Below are positions 5,899 to 13,063 of a DNA stretch of 15,197 nt, in pieces (within the stretch, counting starts at the first letter, position 1; every line of letters begins with the position of its first letter). This DNA is from Bacteroidales bacterium UBA714 (GTDB taxonomy: Bacteria > Bacteroidota > Bacteroidia > Bacteroidales > UBA932). The stretch covers positions 1 to 15,197 of the forward strand of contig DBLW01000111.1 of the NCBI GenBank assembly GCA_002298075.1, given 5' to 3'. Under the pieces are notes generated by a model. That model saw only the letters and a list, made by a program, of their open reading frames with translations. It was not told where the DNA came from and searched no databases. A program made the translations under genes and the position numbers.

Positions 5899-8100
5899 AT
5901 GACAATCGACTCTTCCGTGCTTCATGAAAAACTGAAACAGTTCTTTGGCTTCAGCTCGTTCAAAGCAGACCAGGAACGGATAATCAAGCATCTGACCGAT
6001 GAAAAGAACGCCTTCGTGCTCATGCCGACCGGAGGCGGCAAGTCCTTGTGCTACCAGCTGCCGGCTCTGGTCATGGATGGCACGGCCATCGTGATTTCCC
6101 CGCTGATAGCACTGATGAAAAACCAAGTTGACGCTATCCGCGGCTTCGTGGCCGGCAATGACGGCATAGCGCACTTCCTCAACTCGTCGCTCAACAAGGC
6201 CCAGATTACGGAAGTAAGGAAAGATCTCCTTTCCGGGGCGACAAAGCTGCTATATGTGGCACCGGAGTCGCTCACTAAGCCGGAGAACGTAGCGCTGCTC
6301 AAGGAAATCAAGATTTCTTTCTACGCAGTGGATGAAGCGCACTGCATTTCCGAGTGGGGACACGATTTCCGTCCGGAATACAGACGCATACGTGCCATAA
6401 TAGAAGACATAGGCCTCGCCCCCGTCATAGCCCTTACCGCAACCGCAACCCCGAAAGTGCAGAGCGACATCATAAAGAACCTCGGCATATCGGACGCGGC
6501 AGTTTTCAAATCTTCGTTCAACAGGGCAAACCTTTACTATGAAATCAGGGACAAGTCAGACCCCAAAAGGGACATAATCAAATACATAAGGCAACATCCA
6601 GGCAAATCCGGCATCATCTACTGCCTCAGCAGAAAGAAAGTGGAAGAATTGGCAGAACTGCTGAACATCAACGGAATAAAGGCAGCACCATACCATGCCG
6701 GGCTCGACGCCAAGACCAGAGCCGAGAACCAGGACAAGTTCCTGATGGAAGACATTGACGTCATTGTGGCCACGATAGCATTCGGAATGGGAATCGACAA
6801 GCCGGACGTGCGCTTTGTCATACATTACGACATCCCGAAGAGCATAGAAGGATATTATCAGGAAACCGGGCGCGCGGGACGCGACGGGCAAGAGGGCCAG
6901 TGCATAACATTCTACAGCTACAAGGACATCCAGAAGCTGGAGAAATTCATGCAGGGCAAGCCTATAGCCGAGCAGGAAATAGGAAAGCAGCTGCTCATGG
7001 AAACCGTCGCATATGCCGAGTCAAACTCATGCAGAAGAAAGCTTCTCCTCAATTATTTCGGAGAGGATTATACTGAAGACAACTGCGGGGCATGCGACAA
7101 CTGCCTCCATCCGAAGAAGCAATTTGACGGACAGGAGGAAATGTGCATGATAATCGAGCTGATACAATCTCTTCCCGAGCGGTTCAAGATTGAGCATCTT
7201 GCCAACATACTCGCAGGCGTAAGCAACTCAATAATAAAGTCATACCGTCATGACAAGCTCGAGCTTTTCGGAGCGGGTAAAGACCACACCGCACATTTCT
7301 GGAGCGCGGTCATACATCAGGGCATAGTGCTGCACCTCCTCCACAAGGACATTGAATCATACGGACTTATATCCGTGACCGGGACAGGAGCGGGCTTCCT
7401 TGAGTCGCCTCATGAGCTTATGCTCACCGAAGACAGGGAATTTGCCGAGGGAGAGGATGACGATGACGACAACATGGCAGTATCGGCAGCATCAAAAGGA
7501 ACGGGAGGAGACCCGCAGCTGCTCGCCATGCTGAAGGACCTCAGAAAATCTGTCGCAGGCAAACGCGGACTGCAGCCTTGGGTGGTATTCAGTGACCCTT
7601 CGCTGGAAGACATGGCGATACTCTACCCGATCACCATAGACGAGCTGAAGAACTGCCAGGGAGTCGGCGACGGCAAGGCGCGGAAATTCGGCAAAGAGTT
7701 CATAGAGCTTATAGCCAAATATGTGGATGAGAATGAAATAATGCGCCCTGACGATTTCGTGATGAAATCCATCGTGAACAAATCCGTCAACAAGGTATTC
7801 ATCATACAGAGCGTTGACAGGAAGCTTCCGCTGGAGGATATCGCGGATGCCAAGGGAATGGATATGGAGGAGCTGCTGGATGAAATCGAAGCGATTGTAT
7901 ATTCCGGAACAAAGCTCAACCTTGATTATTTCATAAGCCAGGCAATCGACGAAGAGGTAGTGGACGACATCTACGGATACTTCAAGGAGGAAGCGGAGTC
8001 GGATTCCCTCGAGGCGGCAATGGACGAGCTTGGCTCAGGCTATGACGAGACTGAAGTAAGGCTTGTCCGGATAAAATTCCTCTGCGAGGTCGCAAATTGA
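5899..8100 (+). CDS. recQ: ATP-dependent DNA helicase RecQ
   Basis: This is a 3'-5' superfamily 2 helicase for recombination, fork restart and repair. The Walker A motif PTGGGKS carries Lys48, the DEAH box is at 145-148 (VDEAHCISEWGHDFRP), then TATAT, and motif VI YQETGRAGRDGQ. The RecQ-C-terminal zinc site is formed by Cys378, Cys396, Cys399 and Cys402. A winged-helix region follows, then an acidic linker (EGEDDDDDN) and an HRDC domain at about 540-612. About 120 further residues, predicted helical (DDFVMKSIVNKSVNK ... FLCEVAN), form a C-terminal extension absent from E. coli RecQ (about 610 aa). I chose ATG 5899 (733 aa) because the frame's earlier TTG at 5890 lies inside the -7 box and the sequence from MTIDSS fits RecQ N-termini. 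The gene is divergent from the FKBP unit and 39 nt upstream of the glycosyltransferase gene. Confidence 0.95.
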   Translation: MTIDSSVLHEKLKQFFGFSSFKADQERIIKHLTDEKNAFVLMPTGGGKSLCYQLPALVMDGTAIVISPLIALMKNQVDAIRGFVAGNDGIAHFLNSSLNKAQITEVRKDLLSGATKLLYVAPESLTKPENVALLKEIKISFYAVDEAHCISEWGHDFRPEYRRIRAIIEDIGLAPVIALTATATPKVQSDIIKNLGISDAAVFKSSFNRANLYYEIRDKSDPKRDIIKYIRQHPGKSGIIYCLSRKKVEELAELLNINGIKAAPYHAGLDAKTRAENQDKFLMEDIDVIVATIAFGMGIDKPDVRFVIHYDIPKSIEGYYQETGRAGRDGQEGQCITFYSYKDIQKLEKFMQGKPIAEQEIGKQLLMETVAYAESNSCRRKLLLNYFGEDYTEDNCGACDNCLHPKKQFDGQEEMCMIIELIQSLPERFKIEHLANILAGVSNSIIKSYRHDKLELFGAGKDHTAHFWSAVIHQGIVLHLLHKDIESYGLISVTGTGAGFLESPHELMLTEDREFAEGEDDDDDNMAVSAASKGTGGDPQLLAMLKDLRKSVAGKRGLQPWVVFSDPSLEDMAILYPITIDELKNCQGVGDGKARKFGKEFIELIAKYVDENEIMRPDDFVMKSIVNKSVNKVFIIQSVDRKLPLEDIADAKGMDMEELLDEIEAIVYSGTKLNLDYFISQAIDEEVVDDIYGYFKEEAESDSLEAAMDELGSGYDETEVRLVRIKFLCEVAN

Positions 8101-8139
8101 CGGGTCCGGGGAACATAAAAGACAACTAAACAACAAGGA

Positions 8140-9144
8140 ATGGCATTTAATTCAGAAGAATCCGAAAGGAACACGGCTGGCAGCAAGGTGCAAGACAAGG
8201 CATTACGGTTTTCCATAGTGGTTCCTGTCTATAACACGGAAAAATATCTGGCGGAGTGCATACGGAGCATCCTGGCCCAGTCATATGGCAACTTCGAGCT
8301 CATACTTGTGGATGACGGTTCGACAGACTCTTCAAGGCAGATATGCATGGAACATGCGGCAACCGACAGCAGGATAAGAGTCATTTGCCAGTCCAACCAT
8401 GGCGTATCTGCGGCAAGGAATGCAGGCCTTGATGCTTCATCCGGAGATTATGTGACATTCACGGATTCCGACGACTATCTGCTGGAAGGGGCACTGGAAT
8501 ATGCGGCAGCCAAGATTCAGGCAACAGGCGCAGACATGCTCGCATTCGGCATAAGGAAAATAACACCGTACAAATCGTTCCACTATCGTGCGGTACCGGA
8601 CAAGACAGGTCCGTTGGAGGGGCATATGCCGCACCTTGCCATAGGAGGTTCATTTTTCAGGCTCAGCGCACTGAACCTGCATGACATAAGATTTACCGAA
8701 GGACTCGCATATTCAGAGGACCGGGTGTTCATATTATCATTCGCGCCATACTGCAGGCAGTTGACAACATGTTCCGAGGTATTCTATATTTACCGCAGCA
8801 ATGACGGGGCGGCCACATGCAGCCGGAACGGCCTCAGAATCATGAAGAACCAATTCCGGGCGGCCCGCATAATGTTCAACATGTCAAAGGAAAGCCTTTA
8901 TGCCGGGTTCAGCGAGCAGCTCAAGGGCCAGGCAAGGAAGGTTATCAAATGGGGAATCCATGCAGTCGTGCGGTACAATCCGGACAGCAACAGCATCTTC
9001 AGCACGAGACAGGAATTCCTTAAGCAGTTCAGCGGAGAATACAGGCATCCGGCATGCGCATGGACGAAATTGCTGGCAACAAGACGTTTCATTGTCCTGC
9101 GGGAATCGGTGACACGGTTTTTCAGAGGACATGCTGAGGATTAG
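8140..9144 (+). CDS. Family 2 glycosyltransferase (GT-A fold)
   Basis: The 334-aa protein transfers a sugar from a nucleotide donor during glycan assembly. The GT2 domain begins near residue 24 with FSIVVPVYNTEKYLAECI. The nucleotide-binding VDDGSTDSS has Asp58/Asp59, GVSAARNAGL is present, and the metal-binding DxD is TDSDD (Asp109, Asp111). The C-terminal third is less conserved, helical and basic. There is no transmembrane helix, so it is a cytoplasmic or membrane-peripheral transferase. Donor and acceptor cannot be told from sequence. It starts 39 nt after recQ with no TAnnTTTG box in between, so it may be read through from recQ. By function it belongs with the exporter and Stealth genes downstream, although a separate promoter pair intervenes. 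Confidence 0.9.
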   Translation: MAFNSEESERNTAGSKVQDKALRFSIVVPVYNTEKYLAECIRSILAQSYGNFELILVDDGSTDSSRQICMEHAATDSRIRVICQSNHGVSAARNAGLDASSGDYVTFTDSDDYLLEGALEYAAAKIQATGADMLAFGIRKITPYKSFHYRAVPDKTGPLEGHMPHLAIGGSFFRLSALNLHDIRFTEGLAYSEDRVFILSFAPYCRQLTTCSEVFYIYRSNDGAATCSRNGLRIMKNQFRAARIMFNMSKESLYAGFSEQLKGQARKVIKWGIHAVVRYNPDSNSIFSTRQEFLKQFSGEYRHPACAWTKLLATRRFIVLRESVTRFFRGHAED

Positions 9145-9164
9145 GTTTTGCTCTCACCTTTTGC

Positions 9165-9172
9165 TATATTTG
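9165..9172 (+). promoter_or_regulatory. Distal promoter (P1) of the exporter/Stealth unit, -7 element
   Basis: TATATTTG is an exact TAnnTTTG match inside the first repeat copy. A 12-bp palindrome starts on its last two bases. A TTTG lies only 14 bases upstream, closer than the usual 19-21, so the -33 assignment is unclear. Confidence 0.55.
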
Positions 9173-9182
9173 AACTAGTTCA
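9171..9182. promoter_or_regulatory. Candidate operator at P1
   Basis: TGAACTAGTTCA is a perfect 12-bp palindrome. It overlaps the end of the P1 -7 element and the expected transcription start. Copy 2 of the promoter repeat lacks it. Confidence 0.45.
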
Positions 9183-9206
9183 TATATAGAATGCGGTTCG
9201 GCAAAG

Positions 9207-9227
9207 TCAATCAAACGAGTTTGTTGA
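9207..9227. repeat. Imperfect inverted repeat upstream of P2
   Basis: TCAA-T-CAAAC and GTTTGTTGA pair with one bulged T around GA. It covers the expected -33 region of the proximal promoter. It could be a binding site or a hairpin in the P1 transcript. Confidence 0.35.
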
Positions 9228-9246
9228 TTTTGCTCTCACCTTTTGC

Positions 9247-9254
9247 TATATTTG
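9247..9254 (+). promoter_or_regulatory. Proximal promoter (P2) of the exporter/Stealth unit, -7 element
   Basis: TATATTTG lies in the second repeat copy, with GTTG (9223-9226) 20 bases upstream as a plausible -33 element. The start codon at 9284 leaves a leader of about 25 nt. Confidence 0.65.
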
Positions 9255-9283
9255 CCCCCAATTATTAGAAACGACTGAAAAAG

Positions 9284-11116
9284 ATGAAAGAATTTTGGCA
9301 GGTGCTAAAGCGCTACGCTTCCCCATATAAAAAATATCTCGCAGGAGCAGTATTCCTAAATATCTTCTCGGCGGTATTCAACATATTTTCGTTTACCCTC
9401 ATCATCCCGATACTCCAGATGCTGTTCGGGCTGGACACCACAGTTTACGAATTCATACCTTGGGACAGCAGCGCGGACTTCAAAGAAAAAATCCTGAACA
9501 ACATATACTATTATGTGACGCTCATGATAGACGGCTACGGCCCGTCGCTGACCCTGCTGCTGCTCGGACTGTTCCTCGGGGTGATGACCGCCCTCAAGAC
9601 ATCATGCTACTTCGGCTCATCCGCCATCATGATTCCGCTCAGGACCGGAATAGTACGAGACATCAGGACCCAGGTTTACAACAAGGTAATCAGCCTTCCG
9701 ATGGGATTCTTCTCGCAGGCTAAAAAAGGAGACATCATAGCCAGGATGAGCGGTGACGTGGGAGAAATCGAGAACTCAATCACGAGCTCGCTCGACATGC
9801 TCATAAAGAACCCGATACTCATAACATTCTATTTTGCAACCCTCATATTCACGAGCTGGGAGCTGACATTGTTCACGATTGCAGTAGTGCCTATAATGGC
9901 ATGGGGAATGAGCGCGATAGGCAAAAAGCTGAAGAGACAGTCCCTCGAGGCAGCCGGCAAATGGAGCGAGACGCTCTCGCAGCTTGACGAGACACTCGGA
10001 GGCCTGCGCATCATAAAGGCATTCATTGCAGAGGACAAGATGAAGGCAAGATTCGAGAAGACTTCAAACGAATACAGGGACGCGGTCAACAAAGTGGCTA
10101 TCCGACAGGCTTCGGCACATCCCGTGAGCGAATTTCTCGGAACGATGATGATAATGCTCGTGCTCTGGTTCGGCGGCACGCTCATCCTCAAGGAGAACTC
10201 GCCTATCGACGCGCCTTCATTCATATTCTACATGGTCATCCTCTACAGTGTCCTCAACCCTCTCAAAGAGTTCGCAAAAGCGGGGTACAACATCCCGAGG
10301 GGACTCGCATCCATGGAAAGGGTCGACAAGATAATGAAGGCTGAGAACAACATAAAGGAAATAGCCTGCCCTGAGCGCCTTGACGCATTCGAAGACAAGA
10401 TAGAGTTCAACGGCGTATGCTTCACCTACGAGGACGGCAAGCAGGTGCTCACGGACATCAACATGACTATTCCAAAGGGCAAGACCATCGCCCTGGTTGG
10501 ACAGTCAGGTTCAGGAAAGTCAACTCTCGTTGACCTGCTTCCACGCTATCGTGACGTATCCAGCGGAAGCATAAAGATAGACGGGAAAGACATAAGGGAC
10601 TGCAGGATACGCGACGTGAGGTCACTGATAGGAAACGTGAACCAGGAAGCCATCCTGTTCAACGACACTATTTTCAACAACATTGCCTTTGGAGTGGAGA
10701 ACGCGACCATGGAGCAGGTCATAGCAGCGGCAAAAGTGGCCAATGCCCATGACTTCATAATGGAAAAGGAAGAGGGCTATGACACCAATATCGGTGACAG
10801 GGGAGCCAAGCTCTCAGGCGGCCAGAGGCAAAGGATAAGCATTGCCCGCGCAATCCTGAAGAACCCGGCAATCCTCATTCTCGATGAAGCCACTTCCGCC
10901 CTTGACACCGAGTCAGAGAAGATAGTGCAGGAGGCACTCGACAGGCTCATGAACTCAAGGACAACCATAGCCATAGCCCACAGGCTGTCAACCATCAGGA
11001 ATGCGGACATGATATGCGTGCTTCACGAAGGACGCATCGTAGAACGCGGAAAGCATGAGGAACTGATTGCGCTCAACGGCTACTATAAGAAACTGAATGA
11101 CATGCAGGCCCTGTAA
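9284..11116 (+). CDS. MsbA-like ABC exporter (fused membrane and ATPase domains)
   Basis: This 610-aa half-transporter probably homodimerises in the inner membrane and flips or exports a lipid-linked or amphipathic substrate. The first 330 or so residues form a six-helix ABC type-1 membrane domain. The ATPase domain carries Walker A GQSGSGKST (406-414, Lys412), signature LSGGQRQR (from 510), Walker B ILILDEATSALD (Asp534, catalytic Glu535) and H-loop His566 (AHRLSTIRNAD). All catalytic elements are intact. The family includes MsbA (lipid A core flippase) and exporters of lipids, peptides and glycans; substrate cannot be read directly. Its place between a glycosyltransferase and two Stealth transferases favours a glycolipid or oligosaccharide-lipid. 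It is the first gene after a double promoter and runs into the Stealth genes with no promoter box in the 78-bp gap. Confidence 0.93.
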   Translation: MKEFWQVLKRYASPYKKYLAGAVFLNIFSAVFNIFSFTLIIPILQMLFGLDTTVYEFIPWDSSADFKEKILNNIYYYVTLMIDGYGPSLTLLLLGLFLGVMTALKTSCYFGSSAIMIPLRTGIVRDIRTQVYNKVISLPMGFFSQAKKGDIIARMSGDVGEIENSITSSLDMLIKNPILITFYFATLIFTSWELTLFTIAVVPIMAWGMSAIGKKLKRQSLEAAGKWSETLSQLDETLGGLRIIKAFIAEDKMKARFEKTSNEYRDAVNKVAIRQASAHPVSEFLGTMMIMLVLWFGGTLILKENSPIDAPSFIFYMVILYSVLNPLKEFAKAGYNIPRGLASMERVDKIMKAENNIKEIACPERLDAFEDKIEFNGVCFTYEDGKQVLTDINMTIPKGKTIALVGQSGSGKSTLVDLLPRYRDVSSGSIKIDGKDIRDCRIRDVRSLIGNVNQEAILFNDTIFNNIAFGVENATMEQVIAAAKVANAHDFIMEKEEGYDTNIGDRGAKLSGGQRQRISIARAILKNPAILILDEATSALDTESEKIVQEALDRLMNSRTTIAIAHRLSTIRNADMICVLHEGRIVERGKHEELIALNGYYKKLNDMQAL

Positions 11117-11194
11117 AGGCAGGCGATAAAGGTGCCGGACGGCAGAAGAACCCCTTATGCCGGAGGTTTTGTGAACACATAAGCTACAATAACC

Positions 11195-12073
11195 ATGGAT
11201 ATAGTCATCACATACGTTGACGGGAATGACCCTGTCTGGCAGAAGGACTATGAAGAATATGCGGCAGTGCCGGCAATGACCAAAAGATACAGGGACTGGG
11301 GCACGCTGAAATATCTTCTCAGGGGAATCCAGCAGAAAATGCCATACATAAGGAATGCGTTTCTTGTGGTTTCACATGAGAGCCAGGTCCCTGCATGGGC
11401 GGACCGGGATAACCTGAAGATTGTGCTGCACAAGGACATAATACCGCAAGAGCATCTTCCCACATTCAACAGCACTACCATAGAAATGTTCCTGCACAGG
11501 ATTCCGGGACTGGATGAACAGTTCATATATTTCAACGACGACATGTTTCCGGTAGGAAATTGCGACGAGACCCTATTTTTCAGGGACGGTAAGGCCGTCA
11601 TGGGATTCTCAAGACATATTCTTGTATCAGGACAATATAAGAAGCATTGCCGCAATTCCGACAGGCTCGCAAGGCAGGCCGCAGGCATGAAGCCTTCTTT
11701 CATTTTCGTCCGCCCGCAACACATATGTTCACCGATGATCAAAAGCAGATGCGAGGAAGTGGCATCAAAGGCCGGGGAGCGCATAGCCAGTTCTTTGTCA
11801 CGCCTAAGGACGGATAACAACTTGAACCAGTACCTTTTCCTTGACTATATGCTCCACAAGGGCGACATGATTGAGAGCAGGATACCGAAAAAGCACTTTT
11901 CACTTGCCGCCGCCGGTGCGGACAGCATATGCAAATTCCTGAGAAAACCGACAAAGGCACTATGCTGCATAAACGATGTTCATTTGAGCGAAAATCTTTT
12001 CGTCTCTACAAGAGATGCTCTGCTGGCCGCTTTTGAAGAAATTTTTCCTGAAAAATCAAGATTCGAGAAATGA
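11195..12073 (+). CDS. Stealth-family sugar-phosphate transferase, copy 1
   Basis: The 292-aa protein has all four conserved Stealth regions. CR1 is MDIVITYVDGNDPVW (Asp9, Asp12). CR2 runs from RDWGTLKYLLRG to LPTFNSTTIEM and FNDDMF (Asp115, Asp116). CR3 is QHICSPM around His176. CR4 is CCINDVHLSE (Asn260, Asp261) followed by FPEKSRFE. Known members are hexose-1-phosphate transferases: bacterial capsule polymerases that build phosphodiester-linked chains, and the animal GlcNAc-1-phosphotransferase alpha/beta precursor. Donor and acceptor are unknown here. No signal peptide or membrane helix is present, so it acts in the cytoplasm. It overlaps copy 2 by 4 nt (ATGA), which indicates translational coupling. 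Confidence 0.92.
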   Translation: MDIVITYVDGNDPVWQKDYEEYAAVPAMTKRYRDWGTLKYLLRGIQQKMPYIRNAFLVVSHESQVPAWADRDNLKIVLHKDIIPQEHLPTFNSTTIEMFLHRIPGLDEQFIYFNDDMFPVGNCDETLFFRDGKAVMGFSRHILVSGQYKKHCRNSDRLARQAAGMKPSFIFVRPQHICSPMIKSRCEEVASKAGERIASSLSRLRTDNNLNQYLFLDYMLHKGDMIESRIPKKHFSLAAAGADSICKFLRKPTKALCCINDVHLSENLFVSTRDALLAAFEEIFPEKSRFEK

Positions 12074-13041
12074 TGAAGATAGATGCTGTCATAACATGGG
12101 TTGATGGAGACGACCCGCGCCATATTGCCAAACGCCGCCTCTACGGCACCCCGTCAATGTTCAAAGCCGACGATGTTGCAGGCAGCACAAGGTTTTCAAG
12201 TCTCGGGGAGATATTCTGGTGCGTAGCCTCACTCAACAGATTCGCGCCATGGCTCAACAAGATATACATAGTAACTGACGGACAGGACCCCGGACTGGAC
12301 AAATTCATAAGCGGGACTTTTCCCCAGGGGCACATCCCTATGGAAATCGTAGACCACAAGGTGATTTTCCGCGGATATGAAGACTATCTGCCGTCCTTCA
12401 ATTCAGTATCCATAGAAACGATGACATGGCGCATTCCAGGACTGGGCGATCATTTCATCGAACTCAACGATGACTTCATGCTCAATGCTCCGGTAACTCC
12501 GGAGGAGTTCTTCACATGTGACGGAAAGCCCATATGCTATGCGAAAAGATACAGCGTGGCGTTGACAAGATTCACCAGACTGTTCAAGCACAGGAAAGAC
12601 GGAAGCAAAAAGGTAACATTCAAGGAACTGATGCTCAATGCAGCCTCCATTGCCGGGTCAAAAAGTTTCTATTTCAGGCTGGGACATACTCCAAGAGCCT
12701 TGCGAAGAGACTTCTACGAGAACTATTTCTCGGAACATGACAACCTGACAATAAGAAATATCCGGCACAGGTTCCGTGACCCGGAACAATTCACTCCACA
12801 GGAATTGCAATACCTGACACTCTACAAAAAAGGCGAATGCGTGCACCGCGACCCACATAAAACCCTTTTCTTCCTGCAACCGAAAAGAAAGAAGGGCTAT
12901 GTCCGGAAAAAAATGGAACGGCTGGAAAAGATGAAAGAATGCAAATTCGTATGCTTCAATTCGATTGACCTTGCATGCGCCCGGGACAGGGAATTGGTGA
13001 CAACATGGATAGAGAAGCGCCTCGGTATTGACTTGCGGTAA
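12070..13041 (+). CDS. Stealth-family sugar-phosphate transferase, copy 2
   Basis: The 323-aa protein is a divergent paralogue of the preceding gene. CR1 is IDAVITWVDGDDPR (Asp12, Asp15). CR2 includes RFSSLGEIFWCVASL, LPSFNSVSIET and LNDDF (Asp134, Asp135). CR3 is GHTPRALRRDFYE around His206 with RHRFRDPEQF after it. CR4 is CFNSIDLA (Asn297), where the usual Asn-Asp pair reads Asn-Ser. Similarity between the two copies is highest around LP[TS]FNS...RIPGL...NDD and low elsewhere, so this is not a recent duplication, and the enzymes probably use different donors or acceptors. The C-terminal third is Lys/Arg-rich. ATG 12070 gives the coupled ATGA overlap; the next codon is also ATG. It is the last gene of the unit; miaA converges 22 bases downstream and I see no convincing hairpin there. 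Confidence 0.91.
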   Translation: MMKIDAVITWVDGDDPRHIAKRRLYGTPSMFKADDVAGSTRFSSLGEIFWCVASLNRFAPWLNKIYIVTDGQDPGLDKFISGTFPQGHIPMEIVDHKVIFRGYEDYLPSFNSVSIETMTWRIPGLGDHFIELNDDFMLNAPVTPEEFFTCDGKPICYAKRYSVALTRFTRLFKHRKDGSKKVTFKELMLNAASIAGSKSFYFRLGHTPRALRRDFYENYFSEHDNLTIRNIRHRFRDPEQFTPQELQYLTLYKKGECVHRDPHKTLFFLQPKRKKGYVRKKMERLEKMKECKFVCFNSIDLACARDRELVTTWIEKRLGIDLR

Positions 13042-13063
13042 TACGGACAAGGCAGCTGAGCCG

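Larger units (their letters stand above)
9146..9254 (+). repeat. Direct repeat pair of 27 bp (9146-9172 and 9228-9254)
   Basis: Both copies are identical, begin TTTTGCTCTCACC and end TTTTGCTATATTTG. They lie 82 bp apart (start to start) and the flanks do not match. Each copy holds a complete TATATTTG -7 element. The first copy starts 2 bases after the glycosyltransferase stop codon and the second ends 29 bases before the exporter start codon. Confidence 0.95.

Noticed and set aside
11248..11820. Open frame of 190 codons on the minus strand opposite the first Stealth gene
   Set aside because: It lies wholly within a gene with four conserved motifs; the antisense translation is Cys/Ser-rich without domain signals.
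13042..13063. Possible terminator between the convergent second Stealth gene and miaA
   Set aside because: Only 3-4 bp of complementarity and no T-tract on either strand.
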